Of a stretch of 64,000 nt of DNA, positions 18,290 through 27,813 are shown piece after piece. Where the stretch lies: the NCBI GenBank assembly GCA_021732605.1, contig JAKFUS010000012.1, positions 1 through 64,000 of the forward strand, given 5' to 3'. Numbering within the stretch: position 1 is the stretch's first letter; each line of letters opens with the position of its first letter. A program made the position numbers and the translations under genes. The notes below the pieces were generated by a model. That model worked only from the letters and a program-made list of their open reading frames with translations, was not told the origin of the DNA and ran no database searches. Source of the DNA: Betaproteobacteria bacterium. Its GTDB lineage: Bacteria; Pseudomonadota; Gammaproteobacteria; Burkholderiales; SG8-41.

Positions 18290-19894
18290 ATGCCCGCAGT
18301 TATCCTTTTCACCCTGATCTTCATTTCCGGCGGGGCAATCCTGGCGCTCGAACTGCTGGCCTCACGCATCATGACGCCCTATTTCGGCGTCAGTCTCTAC
18401 ATCTGGACCGGAATTCTGTCGATCACGCTGGTCTCATTGGCACTCGGTTACCGGTGGGGCGGCCGCCTCGCCGGCAACGCCGGTGCCGCACCGGCACGAC
18501 GCCTGGGCCTGCTGTTCGCCATCATGCCGGCGCTGGCCGGACTGGCGATCATCGCCGCCTGCGCGATTTATCCTTTCGCATTCCATCCGCTGGCGCGCTG
18601 GAGCCTGAGCGGCGGCGCCTTCGCCGCGTGCATGATCCTGCTGTTCCTGCCGCTGGTCGCCACTTCGGCGATGAATCCGCTGCTGGTGGCGCTGCTGCTG
18701 CAGCAACAGCAGAAACGCAAAGGAGATGCCGGTTCCGGCCTGGTGTTTTTTGTCAGTACGCTCGGCTCCGTCGCCGGCGTGATCATCACCGCCTTCGGTT
18801 TGATCCCCTACATCAGCAACTACACTGCGACATTGATGGTCGCGCTGCTGCTGGGCACGCTGTCACTGGCCGCAGCAATGTCAAAGCTGGTCATGGGCGG
18901 CCGCGGCATGGTCACCACCCTCGGCATCGCCGCCATGTTCGGCGCCGCGCTGCTGGCGTGGCAGGGCGACCGCTACACCGGGCGTATGGGCACGGTAGCC
19001 TTCAGCGGCGCACAGTGGCAGGTCGAGGGCAGCCACAGCTCGCTGTTTGGCACTGTGAAAATCCTGCGCAGCAGCGCCGACGCCGACGGCAAATTCCTGC
19101 GCATGTATTTCCATGACGGCCTGATCCAGAACAGCGTCGATTCAAACCAGCGCTCGATTTCCTTTTACACCTGGGCGCTGGAGGCGCTGGCACTGGCCTA
19201 TCGCCCACAGATGCAGGATGTGCTGATGCTCGGTCTCGGTGCGGGCATCGTGCCCTCACGCCTCGCACGCGACAGCACCCGTGTGTCCGTCGTCGAAATA
19301 GACCCGGCATCACTGGCAGTGGCACAGCAATATTTCGGATTTGATGCCAAACGTGTCACCACGCACCAAGCCGATGCGCGGACGTTTGTCGGCGACTGCG
19401 CGCCGCGCCACGACGTGGTGCTGGTCGATCTGTTTCACGGCGACGGCACGCCTGATTACCTGATCACGCGCGAATTTTTCCGTGACCTGAAACGCTGCCT
19501 GAAACCCGGCGGTGTGGCGATTTTCAACACCTTCGCCAACCTTGATGACACGCGCAGTTATTCCCACTTGCTGGCGACCCTGCAAAGCGAACTGCCGCAT
19601 GTCGCGCTGTACCGGCCCGACTGGCCCGGTGCGCGGCAGATCAACAGTTTCCTGGTGGCATCACCGGCGCAACTGCCGGCACCGCAGCGCGTGACCATCA
19701 GCGATGTGCCGGAGCGCCATGCCGCCACGCTGTGGGACATGCTGGCGAAACCGCAGAGCGTCGGCACCATGGCCGCATCCGGGAAAATCATTTACGACGC
19801 ATGGAATGCCGCGGCGCTGGACATGGCTGCCAGCCAGGCCGCGTTCCGGCAGGGAGTGCTGGATGCCGCCCCGCCGGCATTGCTGATGAACTGA
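18290..19894 (+). CDS. Membrane-embedded spermidine-synthase-like protein
   Basis: About 534 residues. The N-terminal half has about seven hydrophobic segments; the first contains GGAILALELLASRIMTPYFG, the usual opening of fused transporter-like/spermidine-synthase proteins. The soluble C-terminal half (about residues 240-500) is a polyamine-synthase-type Rossmann domain with LMLGLGAGIVPSRLAR, VSVVEIDPASLAVA and HDVVLVDLFHGDG. The usual catalytic DxxDP after strand 4 is replaced by DLFHGDGTP, so aminopropyl transfer is doubtful. I start at the ATG at 18290, since it begins directly with the membrane segment; a TTG at 18230 is an alternative. It is divergent from the exported-methyltransferase operon and separates it from copy 1, so it may belong to the same system. 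Confidence 0.82.
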   Translation: MPAVILFTLIFISGGAILALELLASRIMTPYFGVSLYIWTGILSITLVSLALGYRWGGRLAGNAGAAPARRLGLLFAIMPALAGLAIIAACAIYPFAFHPLARWSLSGGAFAACMILLFLPLVATSAMNPLLVALLLQQQQKRKGDAGSGLVFFVSTLGSVAGVIITAFGLIPYISNYTATLMVALLLGTLSLAAAMSKLVMGGRGMVTTLGIAAMFGAALLAWQGDRYTGRMGTVAFSGAQWQVEGSHSSLFGTVKILRSSADADGKFLRMYFHDGLIQNSVDSNQRSISFYTWALEALALAYRPQMQDVLMLGLGAGIVPSRLARDSTRVSVVEIDPASLAVAQQYFGFDAKRVTTHQADARTFVGDCAPRHDVVLVDLFHGDGTPDYLITREFFRDLKRCLKPGGVAIFNTFANLDDTRSYSHLLATLQSELPHVALYRPDWPGARQINSFLVASPAQLPAPQRVTISDVPERHAATLWDMLAKPQSVGTMAASGKIIYDAWNAAALDMAASQAAFRQGVLDAAPPALLMN

Positions 19895-19896
19895 AA

Positions 19897-19945
19897 TAAC
19901 AGGTGACTGGTAACTGGTGATTGGTGATTGGTGATTGGTGATTGG
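19897..19945 (+). repeat. Heptanucleotide tandem repeat
   Basis: Seven 7-base units in a row: TAACAGG, TGACTGG, TAACTGG, then TGATTGG four times. The array starts three bases after the stop of the spermidine-synthase-like gene and lies between it and the convergent methyltransferase copy 1. The graded first units and identical last four suggest growth by slippage. Confidence 0.85.
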
Positions 19946-19971
19946 TTAGGAACTGCGCTCTGAGCTCCAGT

Positions 19972-20838
19972 TCAGGACCCTTTGCTCGCGCTCCAGCGCA
20001 TAGCCTTGCCATCGCCGAAATTCGCGGTGCCTTCCATTCGATTGCCGTTGACCTTGCCGGAAAACTGACCGCGAGTTGCACCTTGTAACAGCACAAAATT
20101 GATTTCAGTGCCCTTCATCTTCGGTTCGAGCAAGCCGGCCTGACGCCCCTTGGTCTCGACCGTGCCCTCAAGGTTCTGGTAACGCTGCTTCAGCACCAGG
20201 CTGTATTCGCCACCACCGTCAAGCTGCAAGCGCCAGGCGCCCTCAACCTTGGCCGGCACGATCCACAGGTACAGGGTCGCATGCGGCACGCCGGAAATGA
20301 ATTCCTTCTCCGGCACATCGAAACTGAGATCATCATCGTGCTGCCACTCGTCGAAATGATAATCGTGCGACACGATGCGCGTGCCCGGTTTCAGCTCGTT
20401 GAACAGCTTGGGCCGCAGCCGGCGCATGAACTCCGGCAACAGATACAGCGTGACTACGGTGGCTTTGCTGACGTCCGTCTTGAAAATGTCCTTGGCTTCA
20501 AACAGCACCCGCCCGGAAACACCAAGGCTTTTTGCGCGCAGGTTGCTGAGCCGTATCAGCTCCTCGTCGATGTCGACGCCATAACCGCTGGATTTACGCT
20601 GGTGGGCCGCCGTGAGCACGATGATGCCGTCACCGGAACCGAGGTCGATCACATAATCACTCGCGCCGACATTGGCCAGAGTCAGCATCTGGTCCACCAC
20701 CACGTTCGGCGTCGGCACATACGGCCCGCCTTCGCGTTCGTATTCCGGCGGCACATTCGGCTGTTTTTGCGCCCCAGCCGCAATGCACGCCCACATCATC
20801 CCCGTCACCACTGCTGCTGACCGCCAACCGCTTTTCAT
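19972..20838 (-). CDS. Exported FAM173-like methyltransferase, copy 1 of 6 (separate)
   Basis: 288 residues from the ATG at 20838, which has a GGGGGAAG ribosome site; an upstream in-frame reading from 20892 would bury the signal peptide. The leader ends in CIAAGAQ. The pre-motif is GPYVPTPNVVVDQMLTLANV and motif I is YVIDLGSGDGIIVLTAAHQR, where the usual Arg after GDG is Ile. GYGVDIDEELIRLSNLRAK, TDVSKATVVTLYLLPEFMRR and TRIVSHDYHFDEWQHD follow, then the strand-rich C-terminal half. It is the most divergent of the six and is split from the other five by the oppositely oriented spermidine-synthase-like gene. The small exported protein gene lies just upstream on the same strand. Confidence 0.82.
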   Translation of the reverse strand: MKSGWRSAAVVTGMMWACIAAGAQKQPNVPPEYEREGGPYVPTPNVVVDQMLTLANVGASDYVIDLGSGDGIIVLTAAHQRKSSGYGVDIDEELIRLSNLRAKSLGVSGRVLFEAKDIFKTDVSKATVVTLYLLPEFMRRLRPKLFNELKPGTRIVSHDYHFDEWQHDDDLSFDVPEKEFISGVPHATLYLWIVPAKVEGAWRLQLDGGGEYSLVLKQRYQNLEGTVETKGRQAGLLEPKMKGTEINFVLLQGATRGQFSGKVNGNRMEGTANFGDGKAMRWSASKGS

Positions 20839-20901
20839 TTTTCGCTTCCCCCTAACATTAACGTCCCAGATGGCCATGTTTGCGCGCGCCAATATAACGC
20901 A

Positions 20902-21204
20902 TCAGCGGCGGGTGGCGCCGCCTTTGCTCGCAGCGCAGGTTTCGGCCAGCTCATGGATGGAAATTTCACTGGTGAACGTCAACCGCACCGCGCGCCGCAT
21001 CATCGCCAGCTCGTCGGGCTTGAAGCGTTCGCGCAAATCGCCTTTTTCGGTTTCAGCCATCACCTGGTTCAGTGACGCGCCGCGATCACGCATTTCCAGG
21101 CCCGCCTGCGCCCCGGCAACAATCTGCTCACAGGTCAATGCGCTCTGCGCAGACGCCGTAACACTGCACAGCACACTCAATAATCCGAACAACACACGCA
21201 CCAT
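20902..21204 (-). CDS. Small exported hypothetical protein
   Basis: About 100 residues. The signal peptide (MVRVLFGLLSVLCSVTASAQ) is followed by a short helical mature part with two cysteines (LTCEQIV near the start, AETCAASKG near the end). The ATG at 21204 is better spaced from a GAGGGT ribosome site than the ATG at 21210. The gene starts about ten bases after the stop of the acyl-CoA dehydrogenase gene and ends 63 bases before methyltransferase copy 1, so it could be co-transcribed with either. It resembles short periplasmic proteins of unknown function; no family is recognised. Confidence 0.65.
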   Translation of the reverse strand: MVRVLFGLLSVLCSVTASAQSALTCEQIVAGAQAGLEMRDRGASLNQVMAETEKGDLRERFKPDELAMMRRAVRLTFTSEISIHELAETCAASKGGATRR

Positions 21205-21214
21205 GTCCATACCC

Positions 21215-23005
21215 TCAGAATGCCGCTACATCCAGCGCCAGCGTACTCGCCGCGCCCCGGGTCACAGTCTGCGCCAGCGCGCCGGCCTGCGGCAGCAGGT
21301 GTTCAAGATAAAACCGTGTGGTCGCCAATTTCCCCTCTAAAAATGCGCGATCGGCATCTGTTTCATTCAGCCGCTCACGCGCAATCAATGCTGCGCGCGC
21401 CATCAACCAGCCGCCGGCCACCGTGCCGAACAGCTTCAGATACGGCACCGCGACCGCAGCAGCAGCTTCGGGCTCTTGCCGGTAATGGTCAACCAGCCAG
21501 AGCGTCGCCGCTTCCAACCCGTCCACTGCCTGCGTGAATGACGCGCGCATCGCCGTGAATGTCTCCCCGGCCGCAAGCAGCGGGGCATCGAGCGCACGCA
21601 TTTCGGCAATCAGCGCCAGCGCGGTCGCCCCCTTTTCCGCGCCGACCTTGCGCCCGATCAAATCATTGGCCTGGATGCCGGTAGTGCCTTCGTAAATGGT
21701 GGTGATGCGTGCATCGCGCAGGTACTGCGCGGCGCCGGTCTCCTCGATAAAACCCATGCCGCCGTGGACCTGCACACCAAGGGAGGCAATCTCAACGGCG
21801 AGCTCGGTACACCAGCCCTTGACCACTGGCGTCAGCAAGTCAAGCCGCGACTGGTGACCGGCACGTTGCTGCGCATCGGCATGGCGTTTGGCGCGATCCA
21901 GTGTGCCCGCAGCGTAATAACCCAGCGCGCGCATGGCTTCGGTCTGGGCGCGCATGGTCAGCAGCATGCGCCGCACATCCGGGTGATGGATGATGGTCAC
22001 TCGATCACCGCTGCGCTGGCCGATTGCGCGACCCTGCACCCGTGTTTTGGCGTATTCCAGCGCATGCTGATAAGCGCGCTCGGCAATCGCCACACCTTCC
22101 ATGCCGACACCCAGCCGCGCATGATTCATCATCGTGAACATGTATTCGAGGCCGCGGTTGGCCTCACCCACCAGGTAACCGGTCGCCCCGCCTTTATCCC
22201 CATACGCCAGCACACAGGTCGGGCTGCCGTGGATACCCAGCTTGTGTTCGATGGACACGCAGCGGATATCGTTGCGCGCGCCGGGACTGCCGTCGGCATT
22301 GAGCATGAACTTCGGCACCACGAACATCGAAATGCCTTTCACACCCTCGGGTGCATCGGGTAAGCGGGCGAGCACGAGATGCACGATGTTGCCCGTCATG
22401 TCGTGTTCACCCCAGGTAATGAATATCTTCGTGCCCTGGATGCGGTAATGGTCACCTTCAGGGACCGCGCGGGTGCGCACCGCCGACAGGTCAGAACCAG
22501 CCTGCGGCTCGGTCAGGTTCATGGTGCCGGTCCACTCGCCGGACACCAGTTTCGGCATATAGGTTTTGACCAGATCGGCAGAACCGTGATGGACCAGCGC
22601 TTCCTGCACGCCGGTGGTCAGCATCGGGCACAGGCAGAACGCCATGTTGGCGCTGTTCCACATTTCCTGCAGTGGCAGGGCGATGCTGTGCGGCAATCCC
22701 TGCCCGCCGTGGTCCACGCTGCCACCGAGGCTGTTCCAGCCCGCTTCCGCGAATTGTGCGTAGGCCTCCTTGAACCCGGCCGGCGCAGTGACCACGCCAT
22801 CGCGCCATTGCGCACCCTGTTTGTCGCCGCTGCGGTTCAACGGATCGAGCACGCCTTGCGCGAATTTGCCGGCTTCCGTCAGCACCGCCTCCACCAGATC
22901 AGCGTTTACTTCGCTACAGCCCGGCAACGCTGTAATGCCGTCGAGTCCGGCGAACTCGGCGATGGCGAACTGCATGTCCTTCAACGGCGCGTTATAGGTC
23001 GACAT
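21215..23005 (-). CDS. Acyl-CoA dehydrogenase
   Basis: A 596-residue flavoprotein of the acyl-CoA dehydrogenase family, long-form class with an extra C-terminal domain. Recognisable parts are MNLTEPQAGSDLSAVRTRAV (FAD/substrate loop), KIFITWGEHD, NHARLGVGMEGVAIAERAYQ, QVHGGMGFIEETGAAQYLRD and ITTIYEGTTGIQANDLIGRK (catalytic Glu in YEG). It oxidises acyl-CoA thioesters in fatty-acid or related catabolism and passes electrons to ETF. The ATG at 23005 (MSTYNAPLKDMQF) has a GGAGA ribosome site; the longer upstream reading is not needed. The etfBA genes lie directly upstream on the same strand, separated by a terminator hairpin, which fits the shared pathway. Confidence 0.93.
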   Translation of the reverse strand: MSTYNAPLKDMQFAIAEFAGLDGITALPGCSEVNADLVEAVLTEAGKFAQGVLDPLNRSGDKQGAQWRDGVVTAPAGFKEAYAQFAEAGWNSLGGSVDHGGQGLPHSIALPLQEMWNSANMAFCLCPMLTTGVQEALVHHGSADLVKTYMPKLVSGEWTGTMNLTEPQAGSDLSAVRTRAVPEGDHYRIQGTKIFITWGEHDMTGNIVHLVLARLPDAPEGVKGISMFVVPKFMLNADGSPGARNDIRCVSIEHKLGIHGSPTCVLAYGDKGGATGYLVGEANRGLEYMFTMMNHARLGVGMEGVAIAERAYQHALEYAKTRVQGRAIGQRSGDRVTIIHHPDVRRMLLTMRAQTEAMRALGYYAAGTLDRAKRHADAQQRAGHQSRLDLLTPVVKGWCTELAVEIASLGVQVHGGMGFIEETGAAQYLRDARITTIYEGTTGIQANDLIGRKVGAEKGATALALIAEMRALDAPLLAAGETFTAMRASFTQAVDGLEAATLWLVDHYRQEPEAAAAVAVPYLKLFGTVAGGWLMARAALIARERLNETDADRAFLEGKLATTRFYLEHLLPQAGALAQTVTRGAASTLALDVAAF

Positions 23006-23062
23006 GATAAATCTCCAGACTGCGCTCCAGACTGCGTCCACAAACAAAATGCAGCCACAAAC

Positions 23063-23092
23063 AAAAAGGGCGCTCCCGCAGAAGCGCCTTTC
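23063..23092 (-). terminator. Rho-independent terminator after etfA
   Basis: On the minus strand a hairpin with AGGCGCTT / AGCGCCC arms is followed by a T-rich run (TTTTTGTTTGT). It lies between the etfA stop (23122) and the acyl-CoA dehydrogenase start (23005), so the two transcripts may be separate. Confidence 0.7.
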
Positions 23093-23121
23093 ATGTTACC
23101 TCAGGTTCTTATCCCAGTTCC

Positions 23122-24063
23122 TTATCCCAATTCCTGGGTCAGTTCCGGCACCGCCTTGAACAGATCCTCTTCCAACCAGTAATCGGCCACCGCAAAAATC
23201 GGCGCTTCCGGATCCTTGTTGATGGCGATGATGACCTTGCTGTCTTTCATGCCGGCCAGGTGCTGGATCGCGCCGGAGATGCCGACGGCGATGTACAAAT
23301 CGGGCGCGACGATCTTGCCGGTCTGCCCGACCTGGTAGTCATTCGGCACAAAACCCGAATCCACGGCGGCGCGCGAGGCGCCGACCGCAGCACCCAGCTT
23401 GTCGGCCAGCGCTTCGAGGATTTTGAAATTCTCGCCGCTGCCCATGCCGCGGCCGCCGGAAACAATGATGCGCGCTGCGGTGAGTTCAGGCCGGTCGGAC
23501 TTGGACAATTCCTGGCCATTGAATTTCGCCAGGCCCGTATCCGGTGCCGCCGCAAGATTTTCAACGGCAGCACTGCCACCCTCATTGCCGACTTCAGCAG
23601 CCGCATCAAAGCCGGTGGCGCGCACGGTGATGACCTTGACCTTGTCCGCGGACTGCACGGTGGCCAGCGCATTGCCGGCATAGATCGGCCGCACAAAAGT
23701 ATCGGCTGAGACCACGGCACTGATTTCTGAAATCTGCTGCACATCCAGCGTCGCGGCCACGCGCGGCATGAAGTTTTTGCCGAAACCGGTGGCCGGCGCA
23801 AGGATATGGGTGTACTGGCCGGCAATGGTCAGCACCAGCGCAGCGATGTTTTCCGCCACCCCGCCGGCATACTGCGGTGCGTCAGCAAGCAGCACTTTTT
23901 TGACACCGGCGATTTTTGCCGCGGCCTGCGCTGCACCGGCGCATTGCTGTCCGGCGACCAGCACGGTGATGTCGCCGCCGATTTTCGCTGCGGCGGTGAC
24001 GGTGTTGGTGGTGCCGGGCTTGAGTTGTTTGCCGTCGTGTTCGGCAATGACGAGTATGGACAT
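23122..24063 (-). CDS. etfA: Electron transfer flavoprotein, alpha subunit
   Basis: A 313-residue ETF alpha. It starts [18 protein letters not shown] and has the FAD-binding C-terminal segment with [33 protein letters not shown], then [20 protein letters not shown] and [17 protein letters not shown], all diagnostic. With EtfB it carries electrons from acyl-CoA dehydrogenases to ETF:ubiquinone oxidoreductase. The start codon shares one base with the etfB stop (TGATG), so translation is coupled. A terminator hairpin follows. Confidence 0.97.
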   Translation of the reverse strand: MSILVIAEHDGKQLKPGTTNTVTAAAKIGGDITVLVAGQQCAGAAQAAAKIAGVKKVLLADAPQYAGGVAENIAALVLTIAGQYTHILAPATGFGKNFMPRVAATLDVQQISEISAVVSADTFVRPIYAGNALATVQSADKVKVITVRATGFDAAAEVGNEGGSAAVENLAAAPDTGLAKFNGQELSKSDRPELTAARIIVSGGRGMGSGENFKILEALADKLGAAVGASRAAVDSGFVPNDYQVGQTGKIVAPDLYIAVGISGAIQHLAGMKDSKVIIAINKDPEAPIFAVADYWLEEDLFKAVPELTQELG

Positions 24064-24815
24064 CAGATTACCCTGGCTTCATTTCTGAGTTTGGCTACGA
24101 GTTCTTTCACATCGGCGACTTTGACGCCGGCGCTGCGTTTCGGCGGCTCTTCGACCTTCAGCGTTTTCAGCCGCGGCGTGACATCCACACCCAGCGTTTC
24201 CGGTTTCAGCGTCTCCAGCGGCTTTTTCTTCGCCTTCATGATGTTGGGCAGCGTCACATAACGCGGCTCATTCAAGCGCAGGTCGGTGGTGATCACCGCC
24301 GGCAGCTTGATGGTCAGTTTCTCCAGCCCGCCATCGATTTCGCGGGTGACGTCAGCCGTGTCACCGTTGACGGTGATTGCCGAGGTGAACGCCGACTGCG
24401 GCCAGCCGAGCAGCGCTGACACCATCTGTCCGGTCTGGTTGGCATCGTCATCGATGGCCTGTTTGCCCATGATCACCAGTCTGGGTTGTTCCTTGTCGAT
24501 GATCGCCTTCACCAGCTTGGCCACCGCCAGCGGCTGCATGTCGGTCGTCCCGGTCTCGACGAGAATGCCGCGGTCGGCCCCCATCGCCATGGCAGTGCGC
24601 AGCGTTTCCTGGCATTGCGGCGCACCGATCGACACCGCGACGATTTCGGTCACAACACCGGCCTCTTTCATGCGCACCGCCTGCTCAATGGCGATTTCGC
24701 AGAACGGATTCATTGCCATCTTGACGTTGGCGGTCTCCACGCCGCTGCCATCGGACTTGACGCGCACTTTCACGTACGGGTCGATGACACGTTTGACTGT
24801 CACTAAAACCTTCAT
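24063..24815 (-). CDS. etfB: Electron transfer flavoprotein, beta subunit
   Basis: A 250-residue ETF beta, the usual length, starting [20 protein letters not shown] at the ATG at 24815. Family features include [20 protein letters not shown], the AMP-binding region [32 protein letters not shown] and [20 protein letters not shown], the recognition-loop region next to the site methylated in human ETF beta. It forms the heterodimer with EtfA encoded immediately downstream. An in-frame extension upstream to 24893 has no support. Confidence 0.97.
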   Translation of the reverse strand: MKVLVTVKRVIDPYVKVRVKSDGSGVETANVKMAMNPFCEIAIEQAVRMKEAGVVTEIVAVSIGAPQCQETLRTAMAMGADRGILVETGTTDMQPLAVAKLVKAIIDKEQPRLVIMGKQAIDDDANQTGQMVSALLGWPQSAFTSAITVNGDTADVTREIDGGLEKLTIKLPAVITTDLRLNEPRYVTLPNIMKAKKKPLETLKPETLGVDVTPRLKTLKVEEPPKRSAGVKVADVKELVAKLRNEARVI

Positions 24816-25001
24816 GAGTACTCCGGAAATGAAAACACGGTACAAACATGGGACAAACACAAAAACACCACGGAATCCAGCACGCCACTGCACAGCGAAT
24901 CAGCGCTGGAAGGACGGGCATTTTAACGCATCGCCGTAGCCGGCGAAACCGCGCTTGCCCTTACATTAAGCCGGATTACTGTGGCCGCGTGGCCGGCGGT
25001 A

Positions 25002-25859
25002 TTACCCGCGGAAACCCTGCTTGGCCAGAAAATCCCGCACCAGCGGCGCCCATATGTCGAACCCGCGCGTGAACATCAGGTGTCCATTGTCACCGAAGGC
25101 CGGCAGCAGCATGAATTCGCCGCTGCCGCCGTTGGCGCGGAACGCTGCAAACCAGGCCTCGGTATGGCGCGGACTGAAATACAAATCGTTTTCGGTATAA
25201 ACCCAAAGCGTCGGCACGCGCGTGTTGTGGCCGTAACCGCCGAATGTTGCAGTCGAGATCGACGCCGAACAGGGTTCGCCGGACCGCGTTTCGGGATTGC
25301 CTCCGCCGCCACCGGCAAAATTGATGGCGGCGACCACCCCCGGCAGCTTGCGCGCAGCCACCGCAATGCTGGCCGCGCCGCCATAGGATTGCCCGGCAAT
25401 CACGATGCGCCGCGCGTCGATGCGCGACTCTCGGCGCGCATGGTCGATCACCTGCTGCACCTGGTCGGCGGCAATACCGAAAGAACGCGCGAAATTGCGG
25501 TTGTCACAGGATCCGGCATCTTCGGCATCCACGGCAGTGCCGCTGGCGCCGTAACCAATCCGCGTCGGCACCCATACCGAAAACCCCAGTGACGCAAAAA
25601 AACGCGCGGCCTGCTCGTAACGCACACGGCGCAGGCTGGCGCGATCCGACACCGGACGACCGTGATTCAGTACCAGCAACGGATAGGACATGCGGCCGCG
25701 TTCCTCGAACACGGTGACCACAATATCTTGCGCCAGCGCGGCGCCAGTCGCGTCGCGGATCTGCACCGGCAGCAGGATGATGCGTTCATCAAGGTCGGCC
25801 GCAGTGGCGGTCGCCATGACGCACATCAGCAATCCGCAGCAAAGTCCGTGCAGACGCAT
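25002..25859 (-). CDS. Exported alpha/beta hydrolase (dienelactone-hydrolase-like)
   Basis: 285 residues with a signal peptide (cleavage near TATAADL). The alpha/beta-hydrolase triad is visible: VIAGQSYGGAASI supplies the nucleophile Ser in GxSxG, VYTENDLYF the acid region, and FGDNGHLMF the His. Two cysteines (GSCDN and GEPCSA) may form a disulfide in the periplasm. Family members are esterases or dienelactone-hydrolase-like enzymes with varied substrates. Its start lies three bases after the livM stop, so it appears to be the last gene of the liv-type operon and may hydrolyse an ester or amide whose product the transporter imports. This is inference from position. Confidence 0.78.
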   Translation of the reverse strand: MRLHGLCCGLLMCVMATATAADLDERIILLPVQIRDATGAALAQDIVVTVFEERGRMSYPLLVLNHGRPVSDRASLRRVRYEQAARFFASLGFSVWVPTRIGYGASGTAVDAEDAGSCDNRNFARSFGIAADQVQQVIDHARRESRIDARRIVIAGQSYGGAASIAVAARKLPGVVAAINFAGGGGGNPETRSGEPCSASISTATFGGYGHNTRVPTLWVYTENDLYFSPRHTEAWFAAFRANGGSGEFMLLPAFGDNGHLMFTRGFDIWAPLVRDFLAKQGFRG

Positions 25860-25862
25860 CGG

Positions 25863-26795
25863 CTACAGCGGCCGCTTCAGCAAACGCCCCAGTTCCCCGA
25901 CGATGCCGCGCCGGAAAATCAGCACGCAGATGACAAAAATGAGCCCCATGATCACCTGCACCCAGGACCCCACCTTGTCCGCGAGCTGGTTTTGCAGGCC
26001 GATGATGACGAATGCCCCCACCACCGGGCCAAATACCGTGCCGAGGCCGCCGAGCAGGGTCATCAGCACGACCTCCCCCGACATGTGCCAGTGCGCATCA
26101 GTCAGCGACGCCAATTGAAACACCAGCGTTTTGGTTGCGCCGGCGAGCCCTGACAACGCTGCAGAGAGCACGAACACCACCAGTTTGTAGCGGTCGACGT
26201 CATAACCCAGAGAAATTGCACGCGGCTCATTCTCGCGGATCGCCTGCAGTACCTGGCCGAAGGGAGAATGGATCACCCGGTGTATCAGGGAAAAACCCGC
26301 CAGAAAAATCACAAATACCAGGTAATACAGATTGGTATTGTTCGACAGGTCAATCACGCCGAACAGTGCGCCCCGCGGCACCCCCTGCAGGCCATCCTCG
26401 CCGCCGGTGAATTTCATCTGCAGCCAGACGAAATAAAGCATCTGAGCCAGCGCCAGTGTGATCATCGCAAAATAGATGCCGGCGCGGCGGATCGCCAGAC
26501 TGCCGAACACATAGCCGAGTGCGCCTGCGCTCAGGGTGCCGGCGAGGATGCCCCACTCCGGCCCGAACCCCCAACTCCTGATCGCATGCCCGGTCACGTA
26601 AGCCGCCACACTGAGAAAGGCCGCGTGCCCGAAAGACAACAGACCGGTATATCCCAGCAGCAGATTGAAAGCGCAGGCAAACAGCGCAAAACACCAGCAT
26701 TTCATCAGGAAGGTCGGGTAAATACCGGCGACCGGCGCCAGCAGGCCGAAACCGATCAACACGATAAAACCCCAGCGCATGTGTCCGGTGTTCAT
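25863..26795 (-). CDS. livM: Branched-chain amino-acid-type ABC permease LivM
   Basis: A 310-residue LivM-type inner-membrane permease with about eight to ten hydrophobic segments. Characteristic pieces are NLLLGYTGLLSFGHAAFLSV near the N-terminus, YFAMITLALAQMLYFVWLQM, and the EAA-like coupling loop region around RAISLGYDVDRYKLVVFVLS. It pairs with LivH, whose stop overlaps its start by four bases (ATGA). Substrates of such systems range from branched-chain amino acids to amides, urea and aromatic acids. Confidence 0.93.
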   Translation of the reverse strand: MNTGHMRWGFIVLIGFGLLAPVAGIYPTFLMKCWCFALFACAFNLLLGYTGLLSFGHAAFLSVAAYVTGHAIRSWGFGPEWGILAGTLSAGALGYVFGSLAIRRAGIYFAMITLALAQMLYFVWLQMKFTGGEDGLQGVPRGALFGVIDLSNNTNLYYLVFVIFLAGFSLIHRVIHSPFGQVLQAIRENEPRAISLGYDVDRYKLVVFVLSAALSGLAGATKTLVFQLASLTDAHWHMSGEVVLMTLLGGLGTVFGPVVGAFVIIGLQNQLADKVGSWVQVIMGLIFVICVLIFRRGIVGELGRLLKRPL

Positions 26796-27706
26796 CGCTC
26801 CCTCCCGAACAGTCCGGCGGGCCGCACCAGCAATACGATCGCCATGATTACAAAAATCACCACCGCGGACGCTTCCGGATAAAACACCCGGGTCAGCCCC
26901 TCGATCAGACCGAGCCCGATGCCGGTGACGATGGCGCCAAAGATGGAGCCCATGCCGCCGATGACCACCACGGCAAACACCACGATGATCAGGTCCGCCC
27001 CCATCTTGGGCGAAACGGTAAAAATGGGCGCCGCCAGCACGCCGGCAAACGCCGCCAGGGCGACGCCATAACCGTAGGTCAGCGTGATCATCAACGGTAC
27101 ATTGACCCCGAAAGCCTGGGTCAGACGCGGATTTTCAGTGCCTGCACGCAGATACGACCCGAGCTTGGTGCGCTCGATGACATACCAGCTCAAGAAACAC
27201 ACGGTGAGCGCGGCAACCACCACCCAAGCCCGGTACTTGGGCAGGAACATGAAGCCGAGATTGATCGTCCCCTGAAAGACTTCCGGAATTTCGTATTGCT
27301 GCCCGGAAACGCCATACCAGTCGCGAAACAGTCCCTCGATGATCAGCGCAATGCCGAAAGTCAGCAGCAGGCCGTAGAGATGATCCAGCTTGTACAGCCG
27401 GCGCAGCATGGTGCGCTCGATGAACACCCCGAATGCCCCGACAATCAGCGGCACCAGCACCAGCGCAGCCCAGTAATTGATCACAAAATCGGGATTGCCA
27501 AGCCATTGCGGCAGCTGCGTCAAGCCGATCCATGCCACGAAAGCGCCCATCATGTACTGGGCGCCATGACTGAAATTGATGATGTTCAGCAGCCCGAAAA
27601 TGATCGCCAGCCCGAGACTCAGCACGGCATAGAACGAACCGTTGATCAGTCCGATCAACAACTGACCATAGAGTGCCTGCGGGGAAATGCCGAGCAGTTC
27701 AAACAC
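26792..27706 (-). CDS. livH: Branched-chain amino-acid-type ABC permease LivH
   Basis: A 304-residue LivH-type permease. NGSFYAVLSLGLAIIFGLLN and NFSHGAQYMMGAFVAW near the N-terminus and a glycine-rich GGMGSIFGAIVTGIGLGLIE motif near the C-terminus are typical. It forms the transmembrane channel with LivM. The substrate-binding protein gene lies upstream with a gap of about 107 bases, and LivM follows with a four-base overlap. Confidence 0.93.
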   Translation of the reverse strand: MFELLGISPQALYGQLLIGLINGSFYAVLSLGLAIIFGLLNIINFSHGAQYMMGAFVAWIGLTQLPQWLGNPDFVINYWAALVLVPLIVGAFGVFIERTMLRRLYKLDHLYGLLLTFGIALIIEGLFRDWYGVSGQQYEIPEVFQGTINLGFMFLPKYRAWVVVAALTVCFLSWYVIERTKLGSYLRAGTENPRLTQAFGVNVPLMITLTYGYGVALAAFAGVLAAPIFTVSPKMGADLIIVVFAVVVIGGMGSIFGAIVTGIGLGLIEGLTRVFYPEASAVVIFVIMAIVLLVRPAGLFGRER

Positions 27707-27813
27707 GGAAAGACATCCTGGAATGCGTCATCGTACAGGGGAAGGACAAAGGGGAAAAAGGAAGGGGGAAATGCAGGGCGCAGCCAGGCGCCCAGCCCTC
27801 CTTTTTTACCGAT

